Below are positions 9,373 to 18,183 of a stretch of DNA of 32,624 bases, one piece after another; positions within the stretch are counted from its first letter, which is position 1; every line of letters starts with the position of its first letter. The stretch comes from Candidatus Pacebacteria bacterium CG_4_10_14_3_um_filter_34_15 (GTDB taxonomy: Bacteria > Patescibacteriota > Microgenomatia > UBA1400 > PJMF01). The notes below the pieces were generated by a model. That model did not search any database and was not told the origin of the DNA. It worked only from the letters and a program-made list of their open reading frames with translations. The translations under genes and the position numbers were made by a program. Location: NCBI GenBank assembly GCA_002783105.1, contig PFJN01000019.1, forward strand, positions 1 to 32,624, read 5' to 3'.

Positions 9373-10446
9373 TTAGGCTTTTCTCAATGCATTAATAATC
9401 GTGATTTCAGGCACATTCTGGTTGTACAGAGCATCTCCAATGCCACGAAGTAAGGTTAAATTGACTTTTCCTTTTTCATTTTTCTTATCTGATTTTATCT
9501 TTTTAAGTACTTTATCTATGTTTATACCAGTACTAGACACTGGCAATTCGGCAGTGGTAAGCGCTTCCTCAATCTTTTCTAAATCAGATATTGAAAGCAA
9601 GTTTGCAAGATGAGAGATTCTTGCCTCTACCAGCATGCCAATACTAATCGCTTCACCATGAAGAAGTGGAGTAGAAGATTCTAAACCTAGTGCTTCAATC
9701 GCATGCCCGATAGTATGACCAAAATTTAAGAGTTTCCTTACGTTGCTTTCTGTTTCATCGCTCTGAACAATTGCTGTTTTTATTTCGATAGACTTAGCAA
9801 CAATGTCTATCATTTCACTTTGAGTAAACTTTGAAGGATGCTTTGCGGTCACCAACTCAAAATACTCTTCACTCTTGATTAAACCGTGTTTAATAATTTC
9901 AGCAAAACCAGATAAGAATTCTCTTTTCGGTAGAGTAGCCAATGTCTGTGTGTCAATAATAACCCCAACAGGCTGATTAAATGTGCCAATAAGATTTTTG
10001 ACACCAGAGAAATCAATGCCTGTTTTACCTCCAATACTTGCGTCAACTTGTGCAAGAAGTGTTGTCGGAATATGGATGAAGTCAACCCCTCTCATATATG
10101 TTGAGGCCGCGAAGCCTCCCATATCACATACAACGCCACCTCCTATATTGATAACCAGTGACTTCCTATCACATTGTGCCTCATGCATTGCTGTCCATAT
10201 TTTGCTGACACTTTCAATATTCTTTTCCTTTTCCCCAGGAACCATGACTATAAAAGCATTCGGTATAGGTAAAGATTTCATAATCCGTTTCAGGAATAGA
10301 GGCTCAATATTTTGATCCGTTATCACAAAGGTTTTCGAATATTTATGGAAATCAAAAAGTGTGCCGATCCTTTCAAATATTCTTTTCCCGATATGGATCG
10401 TACAGGTTTTTGTTTTAGCTGGAAAATTAAGAGAGATTTGTTTCAT
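9373..10446 (-). CDS. aroB: 3-dehydroquinate synthase
   Basis: NIGGGVVCDMGGFAASTYMRGVDFIHIPTTLLAQVDASIGGKTGID, LNFGHTIGHAIE. Confidence 0.97.
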   Translation of the reverse strand: MKQISLNFPAKTKTCTIHIGKRIFERIGTLFDFHKYSKTFVITDQNIEPLFLKRIMKSLPIPNAFIVMVPGEKEKNIESVSKIWTAMHEAQCDRKSLVINIGGGVVCDMGGFAASTYMRGVDFIHIPTTLLAQVDASIGGKTGIDFSGVKNLIGTFNQPVGVIIDTQTLATLPKREFLSGFAEIIKHGLIKSEEYFELVTAKHPSKFTQSEMIDIVAKSIEIKTAIVQSDETESNVRKLLNFGHTIGHAIEALGLESSTPLLHGEAISIGMLVEARISHLANLLSISDLEKIEEALTTAELPVSSTGINIDKVLKKIKSDKKNEKGKVNLTLLRGIGDALYNQNVPEITIINALRKA

Positions 10447-11231
10447 ATAGAATCAGCTTGTTGTTTAGTTAATGTTTTTACTAATACATCGAATTCTTCC
10501 CACGACAACTGTTGTCCTATATCTGTCAAAGCAGATTTGGGATCGTGATGAACTTCGACCACAACTCCGTCAAAGTCGTGTTCTGTTGCTTCATTAGTGA
10601 CTTTCATAACGTTTGGGACAGTTCCGCCTGTATGTGAGGGATCAATAAGCATGGGCAATCCGGTCTTCTTTTTAATCCTCATTGCCATTGAGTAATCGGG
10701 GATATTCCTGAAACCATGAGGATTAATGCCATTTGGCGTAAATCCTCTATGGCATAAAATAAGATGGTCTTTACTGATACCACCAGCCAAGACATGTTCT
10801 ACAATTCCCTCCCAGTGATCTTCACTAATCCAAGGTTGATTTTTTACCATCAAGAATACCCGAGTATCCGAAGCTGCAACTCGTGAAATTTCTCTTTGGA
10901 TATAGTGATTTTGATTGCGAGCTCCAATCCATAATAACAGTTTAGCGTTGGGAACCTTGCTTAAAACGTGGTCCATAATAAATTTTGCTTGTTCTGGTAC
11001 TAGTACTTCGGTACCTGGATTGATGCCTGCTTTAGCAGCCTCTATAAGCAATTTAATGCCATCTTGCCCAAGTCCATCGAATCCTGGTCTAGTTCTTGGC
11101 TTCCATAGACACATTCGCATGAAATCAATATTTCTTTCTCTAGCCTGCTTAATGGACGCAAAAATCTGCTCGCTAGACTCAACAGCACAAGGGCCTGCAA
11201 TGATAATTGGTTTTATTTTCTGTTTTTTCAT
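10443..11231 (-). CDS. DAHP synthase, type I-beta/KDO8PS-like, stand-alone catalytic domain
   Basis: IIIAGPCAVES, LWKPRTRPGFDGLG, LLWIGARNQNHYI, CHRGFTP, LPMLIDPSHTGG; 262 aa with no extra regulatory domain visible. Confidence 0.93.
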   Translation of the reverse strand: MKKQKIKPIIIAGPCAVESSEQIFASIKQARERNIDFMRMCLWKPRTRPGFDGLGQDGIKLLIEAAKAGINPGTEVLVPEQAKFIMDHVLSKVPNAKLLLWIGARNQNHYIQREISRVAASDTRVFLMVKNQPWISEDHWEGIVEHVLAGGISKDHLILCHRGFTPNGINPHGFRNIPDYSMAMRIKKKTGLPMLIDPSHTGGTVPNVMKVTNEATEHDFDGVVVEVHHDPKSALTDIGQQLSWEEFDVLVKTLTKQQADSI

Positions 11232-12070
11232 AAATGATTAAATAAGGTTATTTTGTTCTTGATAATATTCCTCATATCTTCCTTAACTCCTTTTAGTAGT
11301 CTATAAGGTGCATATTCTCCGTCATTTATAGAAATATTCTCCTTAAGTTTGTTGATATAAGCCAACCTGATTTCAGTATTCACATTAATTTTGGCAACTC
11401 CATTTTGAATACAGTTCAAAATATCAGTGTCAGATAGAAAAGAGCCACCATGCAGGACGAATGGTGTTTCAGGCAACAAGTCATTTAGCTCAGTTAAAAT
11501 ATTGATATCTAGCGGTTGCTGTGTTTTTAGCTTGCCACTTTGATTTCCTATAGAAACCACAAGAGAATCTATTCCTGTTTCTTGCACGAATCTTTTTGCC
11601 AATTTAGGATCCGTCTTTCTTAACTCCTCTTGGTATTTTTCTTTGTAGTAACGAAGTGGAACCACTTCGATAGCTCCTTCATGGTAGGCAACATATTGAT
11701 TGGTTAGTCTTCGAACTGATAAAGTATTCTTAACTATCTCATCATAAGTAGTACTATGAAACTCACTGCTTATTGAGTCATATCCGGCTTCCAGACACCT
11801 CTTGATTAGATCAATATCATTACCTCTATCCAAGTGAAGTAAGAAATCTACTTTGTATAATTTGGACAATTCTGTGCAAATCTCTGACACTAATTCAGGT
11901 AACAGATACTCTGCCTCTCCTGCTGATGTCTGTATGATTACAGGTGATTTAACTTCTGAAGCAGCTTCAAATACAGCTTGGAGGGCCTCTATAGAAGAAA
12001 CATTAAAAGCTCCAATCGCTTTTTTTGATTGTTTTGCCAGATTTAGTAAATGTTTTGCCTTGGTTTTCAT
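11228..12070 (-). CDS. Class II aldolase family protein with altered metal-binding positions
   Basis: Family fold: AIGAFNVSSIEALQAV, LHLDRG, TPFVLHGGSF, AKINVNTEIRLAY; LDH->LDR and GTAHG->GNQSG at metal-ligand positions. Confidence 0.85.
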   Translation of the reverse strand: MKTKAKHLLNLAKQSKKAIGAFNVSSIEALQAVFEAASEVKSPVIIQTSAGEAEYLLPELVSEICTELSKLYKVDFLLHLDRGNDIDLIKRCLEAGYDSISSEFHSTTYDEIVKNTLSVRRLTNQYVAYHEGAIEVVPLRYYKEKYQEELRKTDPKLAKRFVQETGIDSLVVSIGNQSGKLKTQQPLDINILTELNDLLPETPFVLHGGSFLSDTDILNCIQNGVAKINVNTEIRLAYINKLKENISINDGEYAPYRLLKGVKEDMRNIIKNKITLFNHL

Positions 12071-13023
12071 AATGATTGATCCAACAATAAAAATCTATTA
12101 ATATCAGCCGACACAGACACTTGGTTTTTATCAAAAGATTCGGCGAAAGGGATTACCTCTTCTTTGCTTGGAATAGCAGAGACATTCCCTAGCTTTGTGC
12201 ACTGCAAAGCAGCAACAGAATTAGCGAATCCCGCAGATTCTTCCAGGTTCATTCCATGTACCACTCCATAAGCAAATGCCCCTCTATAAATATCACCAGC
12301 ACCAGTGGTATCTATGGCTTTTATTTTTAAGGCTGGAATCAATTTTGACTCCTTGCCGTTAAAGACAATACTTCCAATTTCTCCAGCGGTAATAATAACG
12401 GGCTTGTTACATACCATGTAGAGGTCTCGTAGACATTCAGTTAACCCTTTGTGTCCTCCTATTTGAAGCAATGATTCTATTGAAATAATTGGGTAGTCAG
12501 AACGCCTCATCATATCTTTTGTATAATCGGACACTTCTGTTGATGGATCAATGATAATTTTCGCTATGGGATTTTTCTTATTAATTACTTCGTAGAACGC
12601 ATCTTTTTCGTGACGATCAAGGATAATTAAGTCAAACTGTTGAATAAATTCTGTAGGAATATTCTTTATGGGTGAGTGTTTTATTTTTCCGCGCAGTTTT
12701 TCTCGTTGGCCATTCCTACGGTTAACTAGAATCGTATTCACTTTGGTTTTCTCTTCTATATTTGAGACAATCCTGACATTTTCCTGCCTCAACTTCTGTC
12801 TAATAATTTGACCCTCCAGATCAACTCCAATACTGGTTAACAATGTACAATCAAGATCCAGCCTTGATAACAAAATCAAGGCGGAAAGAACAGGACCACC
12901 AATATCAGTCTGCGTGGTTTTGGAAGCACCAAATAGCTCCAGGTTTTCATTACACCCTGGAACTATATGTATTTTATCTATAACCGATTCGCCGATACCA
13001 AGTATTTTCATATATTTAACCAT
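12067..13023 (-). CDS. PfkB/ribokinase-family sugar kinase
   Basis: PfkB signature DTTGAGDIYRGAFAYG; 318 aa; first structural gene after the aromatic leader. Confidence 0.88.
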   Translation of the reverse strand: MVKYMKILGIGESVIDKIHIVPGCNENLELFGASKTTQTDIGGPVLSALILLSRLDLDCTLLTSIGVDLEGQIIRQKLRQENVRIVSNIEEKTKVNTILVNRRNGQREKLRGKIKHSPIKNIPTEFIQQFDLIILDRHEKDAFYEVINKKNPIAKIIIDPSTEVSDYTKDMMRRSDYPIISIESLLQIGGHKGLTECLRDLYMVCNKPVIITAGEIGSIVFNGKESKLIPALKIKAIDTTGAGDIYRGAFAYGVVHGMNLEESAGFANSVAALQCTKLGNVSAIPSKEEVIPFAESFDKNQVSVSADINRFLLLDQSL

Positions 13024-13049
13024 AAAAAAACCTCCCGTTTGGGAGGTTT
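13024..13049 (-). terminator. Attenuator terminator of the aro operon leader
   Basis: Minus strand AAACCTCCC-AAAC-GGGAGGTTTTTTT: 9-bp stem, 4-nt loop, U tract running into the ATG at 13023. Confidence 0.88.
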
Positions 13050-13093
13050 AGTTGCTGTTTGGCTCTATTTTTTACAGCATCAACTAACTTCCC
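13041..13093 (-). promoter_or_regulatory. Predicted antiterminator overlapping the 5' arm of the terminator
   Basis: GGGAAGTTAGTTGATGCTGT (13093-13074) can pair with ACAGCAACTAAACCTCCC (13058-13041), about 16 bp with small bulges; mutually exclusive with the terminator. Confidence 0.78.
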
Positions 13094-13114
13094 GTCGGGG
13101 GGTAAAATAGAACC
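13061..13114 (-). promoter_or_regulatory. Alternative leader stem pairing aromatic control codons with a downstream segment
   Basis: GGTTCTATTTT (13114-13104, within TGG TTC TAT TTT) pairs with AAAATAGAGCC (13071-13061), 11 bp including one G-U. Confidence 0.7.
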
Positions 13115-13145
13115 AATAATAATTTGCTGAACGATTAATATTCAT
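13080..13145 (-). CDS. Aromatic leader peptide MNINRSANYYWFYFTPRREVS (attenuation control peptide)
   Basis: ATG AAT ATT AAT CGT TCA GCA AAT TAT TAT TGG TTC TAT TTT ACC CCC CGA CGG GAA GTT AGT TGA; six consecutive aromatic codons; not in the ORF track because of length. Confidence 0.88.
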   Translation of the reverse strand: MNINRSANYYWFYFTPRREVS

Positions 13146-13157
13146 ATTGCTTCTTAT

Positions 13158-13187
13158 ATTGTACGTTACTGATCTCCAAAAAGTCAA
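13158..13187 (-). promoter_or_regulatory. Predicted sigma70-type promoter for the aro leader/operon
   Basis: TTGACT (13187-13182), 18-bp spacer, TACAAT (13163-13158). Confidence 0.65.
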
Positions 13188-13199
13188 GCGAAAATCAGC

Positions 13200-13988
13200 C
13201 TAAGACTTCAACTCCAACAGAAATTGCTTAATTTTCTGTTTTGTATCAGATTCGTTTGACTTGTTGATAATGTTAATTATAGCACTGCCAATGACTGCAA
13301 TGTCCGCATGAGGCTTAAGAGCCTGGATGTGTTGTCTCTTAGAAATACCGAAACCTATGGCAACAGGTACTGAGAAAAAGCTCTTCACTTTTTCAATATA
13401 GGTAGTTATATTTTGGTCGAGTTGATCTTTTGCACCAGTTATACCTTGTCGAGCTGTACAATAGACAAAACCACTTGCAACCTCTGCGTTTTTCTTCAAA
13501 CGATCTTCTGTAGACGCAGGAGAAATAACTTGTATATTATGTAAATCATACTTTCTACAGAAAAATAGAAAGTGTTCTTCACTCTCTTCATCTATTGGCA
13601 TATCTGGAACGATGAGTCCAGAAGCTCCTGCAGCTTGGGCATTCTTACAAAATTTTTCTACCCCGTATTTAAAAACAGTATTATAATAAGCCATAAATAA
13701 CAGAGGGGTAGGGATTTGAGATGTCAATTGTCTCATTATTATAAATGCATCTTTCACCTTTGTTCCATTCTCTAGAGATTTCTCACAAGCATGCATAATT
13801 GTAGGCCCATCTGCTAAAGGATCAGAGAAGGGGATTTGCAACTCTATAATGTCCACTCCATTCTCAGCCATAGTTTTTGCAATGCTTATTGTTTCTTCTA
13901 ACGTTGGGTAACCTATCACAACATGAGTCATAAGCCCAACTCTTTCCTCTTTTTTTATCTGTTGTAGTTTTTCTTCAAGTTTTGTCAT
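13200..13988 (-). CDS. trpA: Tryptophan synthase alpha subunit
   Basis: [51 protein letters not shown] overlap with trpB. Confidence 0.96.
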   Translation of the reverse strand: MTKLEEKLQQIKKEERVGLMTHVVIGYPTLEETISIAKTMAENGVDIIELQIPFSDPLADGPTIMHACEKSLENGTKVKDAFIIMRQLTSQIPTPLLFMAYYNTVFKYGVEKFCKNAQAAGASGLIVPDMPIDEESEEHFLFFCRKYDLHNIQVISPASTEDRLKKNAEVASGFVYCTARQGITGAKDQLDQNITTYIEKVKSFFSVPVAIGFGISKRQHIQALKPHADIAVIGSAIINIINKSNESDTKQKIKQFLLELKS

Positions 13989-15199
13989 ATACCCTCCTCA
14001 ACAAGATTTTTCATAAACTCATAAAATTTTTTATCTTTAAATGCTTTTGTAAGAATAAAAATATCCTTGTCTCCACGACCGGAAAGGTTAACGACAATTG
14101 TCTTACTTTTTGACAATTTTGGAGCAATTTTTATAGCATGAGCAACCGCATGGGCTGATTCAAGTGCAGGAATGATACCTTCTAACTCCGAGAGCGTTTT
14201 TACAGCCTCTAGAGCCTCCTGGTCAGTTATGCTGACGAATTTGACTCGGTTGTTATCATGTAGGAAGCTTAATTCTGGTCCTATACCTGGGTAATCAAGA
14301 CCTGCTGAGATGCTATGCGTTTTTTGTAACTGTCCATCACTGTCTTGCAAAAAATATGATTTGTATCCTTCAACTACTCCCACACTCCCGCTCGGAAAGC
14401 GCACAGCATGCTGTCCAATTTTCTTACCTCTTCCCCCTGCCTCTACGCCAATAAGATGAACTGATGATTCTTTAATAAAATCTGTAAATGCTCCCATTGC
14501 ATTACTACCACCACCAACACATGCAATAACGTAGTCAGGCAATATGCCTTCAGCTTCTTTTAGTTGTTTCCTGATCTCTTTACCAATAATCGACTGAAAG
14601 TCACGATTCATAGTTGGAAAGGGATGTGGACCTACTACAGAACCTAATACATAGTGTGTATCTTTTACATTTTCAATCCAGTCTTTAATTGCTGCATTTA
14701 CTGCGTCTTTCAGTGTTTTACTACCAAATGGTACTGGAACTACCTTTGCGCCAAGCTGTTCCATAAGAAAAACATTTGGTCTTTGTCTTGCAATGTCAAC
14801 CTCTCCCATATAAACCGTGCAAGAAAAACCAAATTTCGCTGCAACTGTTGCCGTTGCAACACCATGCTGACCTGCGCCGGTTTCTGCAATAAGACGAGTC
14901 TTACCTATTCTTTTTGCTATAAGCGCTTGACCTATACAATGCGTGATTTTGTGCGCACCTGTATGGTTAAGGCCTTCGTTCTTAAGATATATTTTTGCCC
15001 CCCCTAACTTCTGAGTAAGATTTTTTGCAAATACTAGAGGAGTGGGCCTTCCGGAGAAGTTCCTTAGTAAATCGGTAAACTCTTTACGAAACTGTTTGTC
15101 TTTCTTTGCCACGGCATATGCTTGATCTAGCTCTTCCAACGCTGGAATGAGCATCTCAGGCACATACCTGCCACCATATTTTCCAAAGTGTCCTTTCAT
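13985..15199 (-). CDS. trpB: Tryptophan synthase beta subunit
   Basis: [40 protein letters not shown] (PLP Lys), [10 protein letters not shown]. Confidence 0.97.
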   Translation of the reverse strand: MKGHFGKYGGRYVPEMLIPALEELDQAYAVAKKDKQFRKEFTDLLRNFSGRPTPLVFAKNLTQKLGGAKIYLKNEGLNHTGAHKITHCIGQALIAKRIGKTRLIAETGAGQHGVATATVAAKFGFSCTVYMGEVDIARQRPNVFLMEQLGAKVVPVPFGSKTLKDAVNAAIKDWIENVKDTHYVLGSVVGPHPFPTMNRDFQSIIGKEIRKQLKEAEGILPDYVIACVGGGSNAMGAFTDFIKESSVHLIGVEAGGRGKKIGQHAVRFPSGSVGVVEGYKSYFLQDSDGQLQKTHSISAGLDYPGIGPELSFLHDNNRVKFVSITDQEALEAVKTLSELEGIIPALESAHAVAHAIKIAPKLSKSKTIVVNLSGRGDKDIFILTKAFKDKKFYEFMKNLVEEGI

Positions 15200-16572
15200 A
15201 TAAGTACTCCTTTCGCATTCATAATAAAATCTTTAATCTTTTGCACATCCTGTGATCCATTTGTCTCGATGCCACCTGCGACATCAACAGCATAGGGTTG
15301 GATTTTCTCCACTATAGAAGCTATATTTTGTGGCGTTAAACCTCCTGCAAAAAAAATAGGGTATTTATCGGCAATTGTTTTAGCCACATCATTGCTAACC
15401 ATTTTTCCTTCACCTTGATGAATCCGATCAAGAAGAAAATAATCCACCGAGTAGTCATAAGTTTCACTAGGAGAATTAATGGCCTTAATCACTCTAGAAT
15501 CTATTTGTTTAACATATTCTGAATCCTCTTGACCATGAAGTTGTACAAAATCTAAATTAAGTTGTTTTGCTATTTCTCTAACTACTGATACATCTGCATT
15601 TTGAAATATACCTACAATTTGTATGTTGTCTCTAATTTTTTTAATAATTTCTAAAGCCTGCTTTGGTTCAATATAACGTCGAGAATTCGGCACGAAATTA
15701 AAACCAAGATAATCAGCACCAGAATCTATTGCGGCTTGTGCAGCTTCCAAGGTGCGTATGCCACAAATTTTAACTTTTATATCATCCTTATTAGTTAAAC
15801 TTTTAATAAAATTATCTATATTTGCTGTTTTCATAAGACTTGTACCGACAAGTACACCTTTTGCACCTGCCTTTTTATATCTTCTTACCTCAGCTGAGGA
15901 ATTAATACCCGAAAAACCAAGCTTAATATACTTTTCTGGAATTTTCTCAAGTAAAGTACATGCCTTAGATATATCTACAGTAAACGTGCGTAAATCTCGT
16001 GCGTTAACGGCAATGAAGGAAGTGTCGGTATCAAGTGCTTTTTCTAAATCTTCTTCATCGTTAATTTCAACTATTGGTTCTATGCCTATTTTCCGAGAGG
16101 TTGCTACAAAATCTTTAAGGACATTTTTTTCGACTAATTGCGCAATAAAAAGTATGGCATCAGAACCTATCATTTTAGCTTCATAGATTTGATATGGATC
16201 AATCACAAAGTCTTTTTGTAATATTGGAATGTTTACTTTTGCTTTTAGTTCAGAGATAAAAGTTGTGTTTCCTTTAAAGTAATGCTGCTCTGTGATAAAT
16301 GAGATTGCATCTGCACCAGCTTCTTCATAAGCGATTGCTCTTTGTATAATGTCGCTTTCTGAACCTAAGAAAGCTATTGTAGGAGATGTAAGTTTAATTT
16401 CAGCAATTATCGACACGTTGGAGTTATTTGGATGCAATAACTTATCTTTAAATTTACTAACAGATTTAACTGCTTCAGCTTTTCCTTTTAAGGCATCCAC
16501 AGAAAGCACATTCTTTTGTGCCTCAAGGTCGTTCTGTTTTTTATCAATAATTTTTAATAAGATATTATGCAT
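15196..16572 (-). CDS. trpCF: Fused indole-3-glycerol phosphate synthase - phosphoribosylanthranilate isomerase
   Basis: N-terminal [27 protein letters not shown] (TrpC); C-terminal [45 protein letters not shown] (TrpF). Confidence 0.95.
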   Translation of the reverse strand: MHNILLKIIDKKQNDLEAQKNVLSVDALKGKAEAVKSVSKFKDKLLHPNNSNVSIIAEIKLTSPTIAFLGSESDIIQRAIAYEEAGADAISFITEQHYFKGNTTFISELKAKVNIPILQKDFVIDPYQIYEAKMIGSDAILFIAQLVEKNVLKDFVATSRKIGIEPIVEINDEEDLEKALDTDTSFIAVNARDLRTFTVDISKACTLLEKIPEKYIKLGFSGINSSAEVRRYKKAGAKGVLVGTSLMKTANIDNFIKSLTNKDDIKVKICGIRTLEAAQAAIDSGADYLGFNFVPNSRRYIEPKQALEIIKKIRDNIQIVGIFQNADVSVVREIAKQLNLDFVQLHGQEDSEYVKQIDSRVIKAINSPSETYDYSVDYFLLDRIHQGEGKMVSNDVAKTIADKYPIFFAGGLTPQNIASIVEKIQPYAVDVAGGIETNGSQDVQKIKDFIMNAKGVLI

Positions 16573-17578
16573 ATTTCTGTGTCTCCTTCACTAAATTCTC
16601 TAAAACTAATCCGGCTTTTCCACTATCAATGGATTTTTCTGCGAGCCGTATTCCTTCTTTAATATCCACAACAACATCATCAACATACAGAGCGGCGGCA
16701 CTATTGAGAATAACGATATCTCTTTTTGAACCTTTTCTCCCTTGTAAAATTTCTTTTATATAACCTGCGTTTTGCTCTACACTGCCACCCATAATTTCTT
16801 TTTTAGAGACTTTTTTAAAACCATAGCTTGCCGGATTAACAACTGACTTCTTTATCAATTTATTTTTTACCTCAAATAGAGTACTTGTTGATGAGACACT
16901 TATCTCGTCAAAGCCATCATCACTGGTAACAATAAGGAGATGGTCGTAACCTAGATTTTTCCCAACTTCTGCTAGCTTTTCCGCAATTTCAAGACTAGGA
17001 ACACCAATAAGTTGTTTTTTAACAGATGCCGGATTGGCAAAGGGTCCAAGTAAGTTAAAAACCGTTCTTGTCTTTAGTTCTTTCCTTACTGTCACTAAAT
17101 TCTTCAACGCTGGATGAAAAAGTGGAGCAAATAAAAAGACCATACCCACTTGGTTAAAAACTTCTTTTGCTTGTTGCGAAGATAGCTGCAGATTAACACC
17201 TAGCGCTTCGAGTACATCTGCACTTCCACATTTACTACTTGCCGCACGATTTCCATGTTTTACAACCTTTACGCCTGCACCAGCAACAACGAAAGCAACT
17301 GCAGTTGAAATATTAAAAGTTCCACTACTATCACCACCTGTGCCACATACATCTATGGCATATTTTGCGTTAACTCTGATCATATTCTCTCTCATTGCTT
17401 TAATTAACCCAACAATTTCCTCGGGAGTTTCCCCCTTCATGCGAAGGGCTATAAGAATAGCTCCTATCTGTGAAGGAGTTATTACCCTTTTCATAACTTC
17501 GAGGAGAAACAGTCTAGCCTCTTCGGCTGTTAAATCTTGTTTATTTATTAATTGATTTAATAAGTTTGTAGTATCCAT
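16565..17578 (-). CDS. trpD: Anthranilate phosphoribosyltransferase
   Basis: DVCGTGGDSSGTFNISTAVAFVVAGAGVKVVKHGNRAASSKCGSADVLEALG. Confidence 0.97.
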   Translation of the reverse strand: MDTTNLLNQLINKQDLTAEEARLFLLEVMKRVITPSQIGAILIALRMKGETPEEIVGLIKAMRENMIRVNAKYAIDVCGTGGDSSGTFNISTAVAFVVAGAGVKVVKHGNRAASSKCGSADVLEALGVNLQLSSQQAKEVFNQVGMVFLFAPLFHPALKNLVTVRKELKTRTVFNLLGPFANPASVKKQLIGVPSLEIAEKLAEVGKNLGYDHLLIVTSDDGFDEISVSSTSTLFEVKNKLIKKSVVNPASYGFKKVSKKEIMGGSVEQNAGYIKEILQGRKGSKRDIVILNSAAALYVDDVVVDIKEGIRLAEKSIDSGKAGLVLENLVKETQKYA

Positions 17579-17580
17579 AA

Positions 17581-18183
17581 TTACCTCTCTGCTAACAAGA
17601 AATTTGCCAATAATAATTTTCCGCCATCAGTAGCAAAAGACTCCGGATGAAACTGTATTCCTTCTATTGGAAAGGTCGCATGTCTCAAGCCCATTATCTC
17701 TCCTGTATCGAGCGATTCGGCAGTAATTCTTAGGCATTCTGGAAGTGTTGCTTTCTCTGCAATAAGAGAGTGATACCGCATAACTTCTAATCTCTGTGGT
17801 AAACCTTTAAATACACCTTTTCCGTCATGCTTTATCGTGCTCGTTTTTCCATGCATCGGTTTTTTTGCACGGACAACCTTACCGCCAAAATAATAGGCCA
17901 TACCTTGCATTCCTAAACACACTCCAAGAACTGGAATAGTTTTACCTATTTCGGTTAGAATATCTGCACAAACGCCAAAATAGGCTGGATCACTTGGATC
18001 CCCTGGACCAGGGGAAATGATTATCTTATCGTATTTCCTCTTCTTAATTTGATCTATTGTGATAGCATCATTTCGTGCCACGTCTAAAACAAACTTCTTA
18101 TTCCTATCAATAAAAATCTCACCGACATACTGATAGAGATTGAATGTAAATGAATCGTAGTTATCTATTATTAGGATTTTCAT
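17581..18183 (-). CDS. trpG: Anthranilate synthase component II (glutamine amidotransferase)
   Basis: IIDNYDSFTFNLYQY, ISPGPGDP, VLGVCLGMQGM, GIQFHPESFATDGG. Confidence 0.95.
   Translation of the reverse strand: MKILIIDNYDSFTFNLYQYVGEIFIDRNKKFVLDVARNDAITIDQIKKRKYDKIIISPGPGDPSDPAYFGVCADILTEIGKTIPVLGVCLGMQGMAYYFGGKVVRAKKPMHGKTSTIKHDGKGVFKGLPQRLEVMRYHSLIAEKATLPECLRITAESLDTGEIMGLRHATFPIEGIQFHPESFATDGGKLLLANFLLAER

Noticed and set aside
13024-13049. Simple trpA-end transcription terminator
   Set aside because: It lies about 150 nt past trpA, after a promoter and leader peptide, directly at the pfkB-like start, and has an overlapping antiterminator; attenuation fits better.
13024-13145. T-box riboswitch as explanation for the aro leader
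   Set aside because: No T-box core (AGGGTGGNACCGCG-like) or specifier stem is visible; the leader is short and encodes a peptide with aromatic codons.
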